The notes below the pieces were generated by a model. It saw nothing but the letters and a program-made list of their open reading frames with translations. It had not been told where the DNA came from and made no database searches. The translations under genes were made by a program, and so were the position numbers. A stretch of 64,000 bases of DNA from Asterias amurensis (lineage: Eukaryota > Echinodermata > Asteroidea > Forcipulatida > Asteriidae): assembly GCF_032118995.1 (NCBI RefSeq), contig NC_092659.1, positions 8,845,177 to 8,909,176 of the forward strand, read 5' to 3'. Numbering within the stretch: the stretch's first letter is position 1; each line of letters opens with the position of its first letter. Below, piece by piece: positions 38,001 to 46,950 of this stretch.

Positions 38001-40383
38001 GCCTGCAATGCGTATAGTAAACACAATTGCAAAGTACATGTACGTCCAAGTCGTGAGTTGGTACATTTCAAAAAGTGTTTTTCTGCATTCAGCAGCAATA
38101 CACCTGGTCGGCATTGCCGGGGGAAAAAAAAAATTGAAACGTTCAAACTCACGATTTGATCCGTACATGTACTTTGCAATTGTGTTTACTCTACGCATTA
38201 CAGGCAAAGTCTGCCTCGATTGACGTCACGAACAGCGCCCTCTCGGGTCGGGGTCTACTCTTAAAATTGTAAATAACATAAGAACTGATTTTTTAAAACC
38301 TTAGTTAACTGTTTATTCACATTCCACTCATCAAAACACATATATTAGTGACAAAAGCTTTATTTTGAAAAAATACCACTTCCAGGTGACTTTAAACACG
38401 TGGGAAGGTGTGTCATAATAGAACCCAGTGATGGAGTAGATCAACTCCTCCTTGGTGACGTTGTGTAAAACGGTAACGAGCTCAAACTTCCTTAAAGTTA
38501 GAGAAAGTTTTGAGAATGTTAGTCTGCCCGCCTGATGTTGCCAAAAAGATATTAGAGTAAACCGCATTGATCTAGATAACATAAACAATATCTCCACTAC
38601 ATAAAATAGAATTCAAGTGCTATCTGTATTGGTAACGAAAGTGGAAAATAACACATAGATCGATTTTTGCTTAAACGTAGTTCTCGCCAGAGATCAGTCC
38701 ACGTTCGAGGATTGTGAAAACCTTCCACCGGTTCTGAAAATAGCTAACCCGCCTGAGCAAAGATTCTGCCAGTATGATGTGTCCCAACTCGGCCCCTGCG
38801 CAACCAACGATAGCTTCGACACCAATCAGCCATGTTTGTACATGGGACTAAATAAGGTATGTGTCAATCAGAACTGCTGTCATTTGTCAACCTCGTGGCT
38901 TCCCCGTCTTCCACCGATGCTGACTTCAAAACCAACACCACAAAACCCCCCAAAACAGAACACAAAAAATAACTACAAACAACAACAAAACATCAATAAA
39001 CCCTAGCAAAAACAACAATAACGACAAAGAAAAAGACAAAGACAAAGACAGCGACAGTGGCAACGACAACAACAACAACGACAACGACAGTGCCAGCAAC
39101 AGCAACAACAACTAGCAACAACAACTGCAACGGCAACGGCAACGGCAAATATAGTGACAACGAGAGCAACAACTACAACAACAACGACAACAGTAACAAA
39201 ATCAACAGCATCAGCATTAACATCAGCAGCAAAAACAACAACAACAACAACAACATCGACAACGACAACGACAATGACACTAAACAGCAACATCAGCAAC
39301 AACACAACACAACAACGCCAGCATCAACATCAACAACAGCGAAGACAACAACGACATCAACAAGTATTGTATTATTGTGTTATTTATATTGTATTGTATT
39401 ATTTATATACTTTGTCCATATATTTTGTCTACAGCTTTGGGGATGGATACCTGAGAACTATGAGCCCGGGCCACCGGATGAATTGACTGAAATCCGCAAT
39501 AAATTGAAACTGAACGGAACTACAGAGGACCGAATAGCTGTCACGTGTATCAAGGTAAAATGATCAAAACATGCACACAATGTAATCAGAAAAGGGCAAG
39601 TTACTGTTCCATCAATACGCATGTCATGTTTCGAAATGCCCGCCGAGCTTATGATACTAGGTTCTAATATAGCGCTTTATCACATTCCTAGGGGCGCATC
39701 AGAGCGCCCAGTATTTTGCCCTGTAAGGTATGTGGAGCTACGTTTTGAGACCTATTCCGTTGAAACACCATGTATTTTTTACAAGGTGCTGTTGCGTAAT
39801 AATAATAATAATATGCTGCCGATCAGACCAGGAACACCGGCGCGAACTACTTCTCTTTACGTGCGTTACACACCACACGGAACCAACGGCTTTACGTCCC
39901 ATCCGACGAACGAAGCAATGTTTAAATGTCTGGCTAAAGGACCACAAGTGTCACGACTGGGACTCGAACCCACACTCGGCTGAAAAGAAACACCAGAGTT
40001 TGCTCTTTACTTACTGCTCTGCCACGACACTTTCAGTGTTTGTGGTGTTCATGCTGATGTCTATTCATTAAACAAAAAGTCGTTTTAATTTTCTCCATCA
40101 GTGTGACCGTAACAACAGTACAAACTGCTCTCCCCTTGATGTGTACCCAAGAGACGGTATATCCTTTGGTCATTACCCGTACGTCGTGGGTACCGACAAG
40201 GCGAAACAAGCCCGCTACATCCGCCCCATCGTAGCCGCTAAGGTTCCTCTCGACGCAGTCGGCAAGGAATACAGGGTCAGCTGTCGAGCATGGGCGGGCA
40301 ACCTGAATGAAGTAGTCGGAGGTCTGTTCGACAGCAGAGTCGAACCGGCGCGTTTCAGCATCAGGATAATGGTAACCGAGTAA
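32781..40383 (+). CDS. ATP1B: Gene C: ATPase beta subunit with a long repetitive cytoplasmic N-terminus
   Basis: Six exons (32781-33456, 35186-35314, 37505-37609, 38681-38856, 39435-39554, 40102-40383) give 495 residues, against about 305 for ordinary beta subunits. Residues 1-191 are about nine Pro/Glu/Gln-rich repeats of roughly 20 residues. Residues 192-225 match the normal pre-membrane tail (FHTFVWNSEKKEFIGRTGKS). The helix lies at about 227-250. Ectodomain cysteines 315, 333, 343, 355, 400 and 463 are the family set; 403 and 411 are extra. Sequons are at 346, 389, 406, 407 and 410. Intron phases equal those of cassettes A and B. Vertebrate ATP1B4 (BetaM) is a known beta relative with a long charged N-terminus; here the resemblance is only by analogy. 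Confidence 0.93.
33915..34308. mobile_element. TTAA MITE family A, reversed
   Basis: It starts AGACACTGGACACTATTGGT and ends GTGTCCACTGCCTTTAA. The central hairpin is made of GAGACCTCAAAATC and GAGGTCTCGAAATC. It is oriented opposite to the copies in cassette B introns 3 and 4. Confidence 0.85.
34943..35140 (+). repeat. CAACGA-type simple repeat next to exon 2
   Basis: It is mostly ACAACG and CAACAA units on the plus strand, so the transcript has a CA-rich tract with no T-rich counterpart. A similar tract precedes exon 5. Confidence 0.85.
35186..35314 (+). CDS. ATP1B: Gene C exon 2 (transmembrane)
   Basis: This exon encodes residues 226-268 (129 bases, phase 1 to 1), helix QITLFYICFYTCLAGFWAAM followed by QTVSLERPKYTSLITPPG. 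Acceptor TTTGTTTTTCACAG; donor GTAAGAAAGC. Confidence 0.96.
35648..35800. mobile_element. Short MITE with GGGTGCGTTCG ends
   Basis: The roughly 43-base inverted ends begin GGGTGCGTTCGTTTAGCTTC and are almost perfect. The interior repeats GGACGAACGTGGGTAATT. The flanks suggest a 3-base target duplication (TAT). A second copy is at 41960-42111, flanked by AGT. Confidence 0.85.
36018..36384. mobile_element. TTAA MITE family C, reversed
   Basis: It starts TTCAAGCCATTATACACTTT and ends CCAATGGCTTTAA. It shares CCTGTTTTCGCGCGTATCAC and the AATTCTCGCTAACGAGAATT palindrome with the copy at 1866. Confidence 0.8.
36381..36766. mobile_element. TTAA MITE family A
   Basis: It begins TTAAAGGCAGTGGACACTAT, using the same TTAA that ends the previous MITE, and ends GTGTCCACTGCCTTTAA. 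It is a well-preserved copy with full family words. Confidence 0.88.
36976..37352. mobile_element. TTAA MITE family B, reversed
   Basis: It begins TTAAAGGGAAGGTACACGTT and ends GTGTACCTTCCCTTTAA, with perfect inverted ends. It lies in gene C intron 2. Confidence 0.88.
37505..37609 (+). CDS. ATP1B: Gene C exon 3
   Basis: This exon encodes residues 269-303 (105 bases, phase 1 to 1), including PYSVDGKLIQYGTTEDRARI. Acceptor TTTACTATTTTCAG; donor GTAACTTTCA. Length and phase are identical to the equivalent exons of A and B. Confidence 0.94.
37610..38680. other. Gene C intron 3
   Basis: It contains a degraded MITE end (37655-37797) and an inverted-repeat element (37978-38228). The rest has no coding signal. 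Confidence 0.65.
37978..38228. repeat. Inverted-repeat element with about 75-base arms
   Basis: GTGACGTCAATCGAGGCAGA at the left is matched inverted at the right (CTGCCTCGATTGACGTCAC). The arms continue through CACAATTGCAAAGTACATGT. The inner loop carries AGTGTTTTTCTGCATTCAGC. Confidence 0.75.
38681..38856 (+). CDS. ATP1B: Gene C exon 4
   Basis: This exon encodes residues 304-362 (176 bases, as in A), with cysteines 315, 333, 343 and 355 and the ending QPCLYMGLNK. The acceptor at ACGTAG was chosen over CGCCAG ten bases on because only the former keeps phase and matches cassette A's exon length. Donor GTATGTGTC. Confidence 0.92.
38857..39434. other. Gene C intron 4 with CA-rich repeat
   Basis: Most of the intron (about 38993-39362) is a CAACAA/CGACAA-type simple repeat. 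Long Thr/Asn-rich or Val/Leu-rich frames over it, on both strands, are artefacts of the repeat. Confidence 0.8.
38993..39362 (+). repeat. CAACGA/CAACAG simple repeat next to exon 5
   Basis: Imperfect ACAACG, ACAACA and GACAAC units run for about 370 bases and stop 72 bases before the exon 5 acceptor. The same base pattern and strand as the intron 1 tract. Confidence 0.88.
39435..39554 (+). CDS. ATP1B: Gene C exon 5
   Basis: This exon encodes residues 363-402 (40 codons, phase 0 at both ends), starting LWGWIPENYEPGPPDELTEI and ending IAVTCIK with conserved cysteine 400; sequon N389. Acceptor TTTTGTCTACAG; donor GTAAAATGAT. It is 15-18 bases longer than in cassettes B and A. Confidence 0.94.
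39655..40035 (-). mobile_element. tRNA-derived SINE, Leu-like family
   Basis: It fills most of gene C intron 5, antisense to the gene. The inverted B box reads GGGACTCGAACCCACACTCG and the body TATGTGGAGCTACGTTTTGA. An AAT-type run (AATAATAATAATA) sits in the middle. Confidence 0.8.
40102..40383 (+). CDS. ATP1B: Gene C exon 6 (C-terminal, with stop)
   Basis: This exon encodes residues 403-495. It begins CDRNNSTNCS, an extra cysteine pair enclosing overlapping sequons, then the family region GISFGHYPYVVGTDKAKQAR and YIRPIVAAKVPL, and the last conserved cysteine (463) in RVSCRAW. It ends IMVTE. Acceptor TTTTCTCCATCAG. Confidence 0.95.
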   Translation, partial: CDRNNSTNCSPLDVYPRDGISFGHYPYVVGTDKAKQARYIRPIVAAKVPLDAVGKEYRVSCRAWAGNLNEVVGGLFDSRVEPARFSIRIMVTE

Positions 40384-42408
40384 AACTTTTGTCAAAGTGT
40401 TGTGTGCATAGTGGTTGCGAGTTGGTCCGTCTTATATTATTTTAAAGTGCAAACACGAATAGGTGGCGTAATTATTTGTAAGTGCCGTAGTAGTGACAGT
40501 TTGAATAATACACAATAGTAATATGCCGTGTTCCAAAATGCCAAATCAGACGGGCCAATCCACAACTCCGAAGACCAGCTTACAAGTCCGAAGGACACTT
40601 CACAACTCCGAAGGCCAATAATGGACAATTGTTCGATGACTATTCATATTTTTCATCTACAACTTTTTTGTTTTGGCTGTTAGGTTGTTTAATTTCGTCA
40701 ATTTTGTTGTCCTTTTATGCTAGACTAGGCATTGTTCTTTTTTATGTCCCCCCCTTTTTTTACCGGCCTTCTGACAAGTCTTGTCACTCTTTGTATTTTA
40801 TCATTTGTATAACAATTATTATGTGAGGGCCTCAAATAATCAGTTTTACAGGTGGGTCACCCTCGTTAATATCTGAAACAAAAGTAAATACGTACACCAT
40901 TTTTGACCATTAAGCGATTTTGCTTGAAGGTATTTAATGCATTGCCATGGAACATTGACTATGGTGGTTGACAAAAATATGGTCGCTGATCGGGAAACGG
41001 TGCCCAAACTCCGATGGCCAACTCACAACTCCGACGGAGAAATCCACAAACACGACAGAGACTGTCCTCTATTGCGTACCATGAGAAAAGATAGTAATAT
41101 GAAATGTAGTGAACCTTTATTGAGCCAGTTGTTATCGGTTTCACCTGTATTATAAATGAACTGCTTCGTCAAGAAACTTTACAGAGCATGTGACTCTAAG
41201 CACCCACAAGTGAGCCCTCTTGCGGTTTTGGTAAGCCAATGTACATATATATCCAACATGGCTCAAATAATTAGCTATGATAACCAATGGAGAAAATTGT
41301 TTTGTTTTGCCTGGGTTTTTTTTAATGAAAGGTCAAGAAGGACAGGTGTCCCATTTATATATTATCAATATATGACTTTGAATTCTAAGATATTCATAAA
41401 CTGTTGTTGTTTGTATTATTTCTTTTTTTTTTAAAGCTAACTTGGTTTAATTTAAAATCCTTTGCATTATTATCTGAAAGTACTGTAAATTAAAAGTAAT
41501 GTAAATCATTTATTTGCCCTATGTAGTGAAGTTTGGATATTAAGCTTGACGATAAAAACCACGTTTCCATTTTATTTTTATCCATTATAATCTCTAGACT
41601 TTTCAACAGGGTGTGATACATTTTTTCTTAACGCGCTTTTTAAACAAGATTAAATGCAACAATTGTTATTACGAGAACAATGAAAATCTGGTATTATTTT
41701 CTTGTTTGTATTTTGTGTAAGTCCTCTATGAAGCTTTCCGGGTTCCGAGGCCTGTATTTATTTAAACATTGTTTAATTTTTTTCCCCCAATAACATCACG
41801 TCACTGCAGTATGGCGCCCTCGCGCAGATATTTTGTAAAACAGAGATTTCGCCTGAACATCTGACGTCACACTTTGAGGTTCGTGAATAACGCCAGATAC
41901 CGATCATATAACATGCTTGTTGCCTTTCCATTTTCAGAATGTCCATGATACAATATAGTGGATGCGTTCGTTGAGCTTCCCTGGGTCGACCCCGGTGTGT
42001 GGCGGTTTTTTTTCCAGGACGAACGTGGGTAATTATCTGCACTCGTTCGTCCTGGAAAAAGCAAAACGCCACACATCGGGGTCGACCCGGGGAAGCTAAT
42101 CGAACGCACCCAGTACTGTGTTGGTGTGCACCCTCTCTCATGCGTGTAGTATCAGTCTGGTAGTTATAGGCGTCTGTCCAATAAAAGCAATGGGTTTATA
42201 GATAAAGACAGGGACCAGTCTATGAGGGTCTGGGTTTTTTTTGGCACACCATGTTTTACCGCTAGGAGAGCCTCAATGAAAATGGTCAAATGCAGCCTCA
42301 CTTTCATGCCATGTTACACCAATCCCCCATAGTAACGACTTAAGACCATCGTAAGTCTCTGCTAATATTAGCGTGTTGAGAAAAGAATGTTTGATATTCT
42401 ATTCTATG
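40384..42408. other. Region downstream of gene C
   Basis: No further gene is recognised. CACAACTCCGAAGG-like words recur at 40560-40620 and 41008-41050. A short MITE lies at 41960-42111. The gene C 3' UTR must start here, but I could not fix its end; an ATTAAA near 41488 is one candidate signal. Confidence 0.45.
41960..42111. mobile_element. Short MITE with GGRTGCGTTCG ends
   Basis: Second copy of the element at 35648-35800, with the same GACCCCGGTGTGTGGC arms. It is flanked by AGT on both sides, supporting a 3-base target duplication. Confidence 0.85.
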
Positions 42409-42793
42409 TTAAAGACACTGGACACCTTTGGTAATTGTCAAAGACCAGTCTTCTCACCTGGGTTTATCTCAACATATGCATAAAACAACAAACCTGGGAA
42501 AATTTGAACTCAATTGGTCGTCGAAGTTTGAGTAATTAATGGGAAAAACACCCTTGTCACACGAAGTTGTGTGCTTCCAGATGCTTGATTTCGAGACCTC
42601 ACGCGTACGGGTCCCGAAATCATTCAAATAAATTACTGAGAAACTACTTCTTTCTCAAAAACTACATCACTTCAGATGGAGCCGTTTCTCACAATGTTTT
42701 ATACTATCAACAGCTCTCCGCTGCTCGTTACCAAATAAGTTTTTATGCTAACAGTTACTTGAGTAATTACAAATATAGTGTCCAGTGCCTTTA
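42409..42793. mobile_element. TTAA MITE family A, reversed
   Basis: It begins TTAAAGACACTGGACACCTT and ends GTGTCCAGTGCCTTTAG. The last base of the TTAA is mutated. A fragment of another copy lies at about 42952-43020 (TTAAAGGCACAGGACACTGT). Confidence 0.82.
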
Positions 42794-43652
42794 GCTTTAT
42801 CATTTGGAAGGTGTGACTTTTCATAATCGGACTCCACACATCACGACGGGATACCTTCTTAATTGCTCAAGACGGGAAGATCGCATCGCCGGTTCGAGAG
42901 TCCTTGAAAGACTGCGCATCAACGAAACTTTATCTCACATATCGGAAAATATTAAAGGCACAGGACACTGTTGGTAATCACCAGAATAATTGTTTGCTTA
43001 TAAACTTACACACCACACGACTTAAATGAGTGAACTTCTTTCGACAACAGAATTTAGTATTAATGATTTAAAGACTTTATAATACAAGACTTTCCCTTTA
43101 AACCTTCAAAATGATGAAAAACATAATCTCTGACCGAAATAAAAAAAGAAATTCCTCACCCCCCACATACTTGAATTTTTATTTTAAATAACCTTGTTGT
43201 CATCACCGATCACCTTAGTGATGACAAATGTCCTCAACGTCTTGAATCATCTTCTTGAAGACGTAGTGAGAGTAATTTTGTTTTCAGACCACCAAGGAAA
43301 TATCTGAGAAATTTTGGCATTGGTAAAAGAAAAATACATTCTGGCCGAGCATGAAATAGTTGTTAGTTACACTGGAATGGTCGAAGGGTAAAAATAAAGC
43401 AAAGAATATAATAGTTGCTCTCTCCACTTTGCAAGTAATTAGAGTAGGCCGACATGAGGAAACACCATATACACCGGTTTAAATACCCTTATGTGGGCTG
43501 GTTACTAAAAAAAAATGAATTGCTCTGGGGGCTGGACCATTTCAGATATATGAGAAGGGGAATCAGGACCAAGATTTTTTTTGTTTTTGTTTTTAAAGAT
43601 GAATTTGTTTTTATTCATTGTACAGACATAGAATACAGATCTACCCTTGTAG
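42794..43652. other. Gene-free stretch
   Basis: Besides the MITE fragment at about 42952-43020 I see no recognisable gene or repeat; short frames only. Confidence 0.45.
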
Positions 43653-44395
43653 CCTTGCTCCAAGGCAGTCGCGCTATTCACTCCGGAAAGACGCCGCTGT
43701 AAAGCCAACTGTATACACTGTGTAATCACACCGCACGAACCAACCATATACACACTATCACATAGTCTTGGCCCAAGACTATGGTGCTTGATTCTGGATA
43801 GTGTACTACGCTTAAAATGGACGGCTTGAAATCTAGACTACACTGGCAATTTGCCAGTGTAGTCTAGATTTCAAGCCGTCCAATTAACTAAATCATACCG
43901 TGGCGGGGGCGCTTTGGCGATTCAACCGCGCGTAGCACACTATCCAGAATCAAGCACCATAGTCTTGGGCCAAGACTAACTATCACATCGCTCAACGCCC
44001 ACATGTGTACGACTACTGTGCACCAGTCATCCGCACTCGTACCAATATCCACATGCGAAGGCCGACGCATGCGGACAGCGTACGGGGGCATCGCGACGAC
44101 GCGTCGTGTCGTGCGATGTGGTTACAGGTGTGGCGGTTTCAACTTTCCGCCGTGTTCAGTTCTCCGAATGACCAAATACGGTAACATTACGTCATACGAC
44201 GCCTGCGCACAGCAAGTGAAAGAAGTCAATTGTTATATGCTTTACTGAGTCCCGGAAAACTGAACACGGCGGAAGACTGAAACCGCCACACCTGTACACA
44301 CATTTTAAGCACAGTGTATATGGGGTGAGCTTTTAAAGCGGCGGTCATTTTCGGAGTGAATAATTCGACTGCCTTGAGCAAGGCTAATCTATCCT
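43653..44395. repeat. Nested fold-back with a perfect inner palindrome
   Basis: The outer arms (43653-43717 and about 44307-44395) share CCTTGCTCCAAGGCAGTC-like words. Inside are a second pair at 43763-43804 / 43939-43979 (GGTGCTTGATTCTGGATAGT), a perfect 32-base inverted pair around one base at 43818-43882, and a separate pair at 44123-44296 (TACAGGTGTGGCGGTTTCAA). Confidence 0.8.
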
Positions 44396-45702
44396 AAGTT
44401 AACAGCCTTTATACGTTCCGAAGCCCCCCCCCCCCCTCCCTCCTTATTAATCAAACTTTTGGGTCAGCAACAGTTGAACCTTCCTGCATTTGTGTAACCC
44501 CTGATGTTCCCGCCGTTTTCACGACCAAAAACTGATTACTTTGTTTTCACTTTTTGGGCCTAGGTTCAAATCCCCATTGTTGGAGTGGTTTGAATCCAAC
44601 AAGATAACTTGATGCATTTTGTTTTGAGACTTCAATTCAATCCTGTTCAACGTACTCTAGTCTCCACATTATACGCATTTAATTAGATAATTTAACCGGT
44701 TTATCACGCGATAGTCAATTAACGATTAGTGGCAAGACTATACGGCCCGGTGGTTTGTCTCTATCGGAACACTTAACAGAGTTGATGAGCATGTTTAATT
44801 AAACTAATCAAAAGACAACAACGTGATCGTGCAATTAGGAAGATGGGGTGAATATAAATAAACGTCAGACTTAACATTGTACACAAACAGATCTGATGAG
44901 CAACATGGCGAGGATGACTGAAAATAATGATGACGAAAAAGAAAAAAAGTGCACGGGGGATTCGCAAGTGACGCGAAATAGCTTCGGCCGAGCCTGTGTC
45001 ACAATTATTGTCTACCGGTGTGTGTGTTTCCCGTGGGCTTACAGGAGTACCATTGTGTGCAGTTGTGGGGTCTTACGTTATGAAACATTGTGCCCCACAA
45101 GGGAATCCCGTGTTCAACCTGGACCCCTTAAGAAAATTCTTTTGAAAAAAAAAAGGAATAATAGGCCCGCAACAACAATATAAGGACCCCTTTTAACAGC
45201 CGGATCCGTTAAGTTGCGTGTCCCAAAGACATCAAAAATATAGAAATAATATTCTTAACGTTTTGTACGAAACTTACGACGTAGAGCTACGCATGAACAT
45301 TTACATTTTCCCTGGACCGTATACGTTATATTACGCCATGTGAGTGTAAGGGCGCCCTCATGCAAAACGAAGGACCGAGTTGACCCCGGTACCTGCTCAT
45401 TTTGCCCATCCTGTGTGTCGAGCGTACATTGTACATCAGCGGTTTCCTTGTTTTCAAAATGGCGGCGTGGTGACGTCAATGCATACTACTCCTTAAAAAA
45501 ACTGTCCATGTTGCATTCCAACAACGTTATGTTCTGTTATAACAAAATGCTGACTTTTCTTCTGCAGTACTTGGAAGCTACCGTGAGTTGATACATTAAG
45601 TTCAACCAGACAATTATGTTTTCAGGCAAAATGGCCGACCCATCCTCTCTCAGTTTTACTATTCAACAGTAGTTACCGATGTAATTTCCTTTGCTTAACT
45701 TA
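44396..45702. other. Gene-free stretch with a weak gene-start candidate
   Basis: A TATAAATA at 44853-44860 lies about 45 bases before clustered ATGs (44896, 44905, 44911) that open a 95-codon frame starting MSNMARMTENNDDEKEKKCT. The frame is Lys/Arg- and Cys-rich downstream and resembles nothing I know. It may be a short first exon or chance. Confidence 0.25.
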
Positions 45703-45960
45703 TAAAACCGAGAAGTCTTCTCCATTAATATCATAATAGCTTTGTGGAAATGTTTTTATAGTTAGAGAAGATTGATGGCCGGACCAGACTCTTCCATTAA
45801 TCGTTTCACCATCCTCCTCCATCATCAACGTTCCATCTCTCCACAATCTTGTAATTCTTCTGTAATAACATTGACCTCCTTCACCAATCAACACCCCAGC
45901 AATAGTGCTGTCAATCATCATCCATAAAGAGATTATAGAATACATGAAACAGCCGTTGGT
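45703..45960 (-). pseudogene. Possible decayed Ig-like domain exon
   Basis: The minus-strand frame reads VLIGEGGQCYYRRITRLWRD, then GRVWSGHQSSLTIKTF and YYDINGEDFSVL before a stop. The order Cys, Trp about ten residues on, SSLTI and an acidic-Gly-aromatic motif is that of an Ig-like domain from strand B to strand F. However, the F-strand Cys is missing (Val) and the D-x-G-x-Y-x-C spacing is disturbed. The surrounding frame runs to 46038. No neighbouring exon was identified. Confidence 0.3.
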
Positions 45961-46120
45961 ATGTAGGTGGACACACAGTATTTCTAGAAGAAGTATCAAC
46001 AACTGTTTGATATGGAAAACCACACAATTTAGTTTCAATCTGGAGGTTCATTGAATACCAATTGAATCAATTATTGAGAGAAGCATTTCAATGGTAGTAA
46101 GTAGCTGAAACAAATAACAT

Positions 46121-46420
46121 GATAGGCATTGGACACCTTTATTCTCACTTTGTGCATACCAACAGGAGCATCGATCACAACAACAAATCTGTAAAAATTG
46201 GGGCTCAGTATATAGGTCATCGTACAGTGTGCTTTTTTATTAGGCCTAAAGTATTTTATGATTTGAGTGAGACTATTACCTCTCTCTAAAAACTACTTTA
46301 CTTAAAGAGGGAGCCGTTTCTCACAACGTGTTATTCTATCAACAGCTCTCCATTGCTTGTTACCAAGTAAGTTTTTATGCTTTTCTGAGTAATATTAACA
46401 ATAGTGTCCAATGTCTCTAA
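46121..46420. mobile_element. TTAA MITE family A, diverged and shortened
   Basis: It starts ATAGGCATTGGACACCTTTA and ends GTGTCCAATGTCTCTAA. It keeps GAGGGAGCCGTTTCTCACAA. Both TTAA ends are altered, so this is an old copy. Confidence 0.7.
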
Positions 46421-46950
46421 AATACCCCACGACTGCTGTTTTGTTTCAAATACAGAACACGAATGTTATATATACAACATTCAAGTAAAACAAAACAAAA
46501 TTAGCGTCTTTTTTATTTTATTTACTTGCTATTTATGCGTAATTAATTTTATGACGAAACTTTCATTGTTGTAGACCCATAGCGTGTTTTGAAAACTGGA
46601 AAAAAAAAATAGTCCACCCCTTTCATGGTGTACTATGAAATAAAAAAAGAAAATTCATTTGAAATGTAGGTCTCTCTCAAATAGTCCTTGAATGATTTCC
46701 CAATTGGTATTTGCAATTAATGAGTCTCAGATACTCATAAAAAAACGTTCGCTTTAATTAAGCGATGTAAGAATAACAATGTTGCAAAAATGTTTATGCT
46801 GTTCAAATTTCAAGGCAAATAAATTGTTTGTTCTTCAAAAAGTGAGAGGCCATTACCGCTCCGGATCTTCGGCAATAACTTTAAAAACGCAACTACCTTT
46901 TGAAATGAAATTTTCACAGAACAGTTTGATTTTATGTATCTGCAAATAAA
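46421..46950. other. AT-rich gene-free stretch
   Basis: No gene or clear repeat is seen. Confidence 0.5.

Noticed and set aside
39003..39563. Long Thr/Asn-rich and Val-rich open frames on both strands (up to 168 codons)
   Set aside because: They are produced by the CAACGA/CAACAG simple repeat in gene C intron 4. The plus frame merely runs on into exon 5.
45700..46038. Treating the whole 112-codon minus frame as an intact gene
   Set aside because: Only the middle part shows an Ig-like pattern, the key F-strand cysteine is absent and no start or partner exon is evident, so it is listed only as a possible relic.
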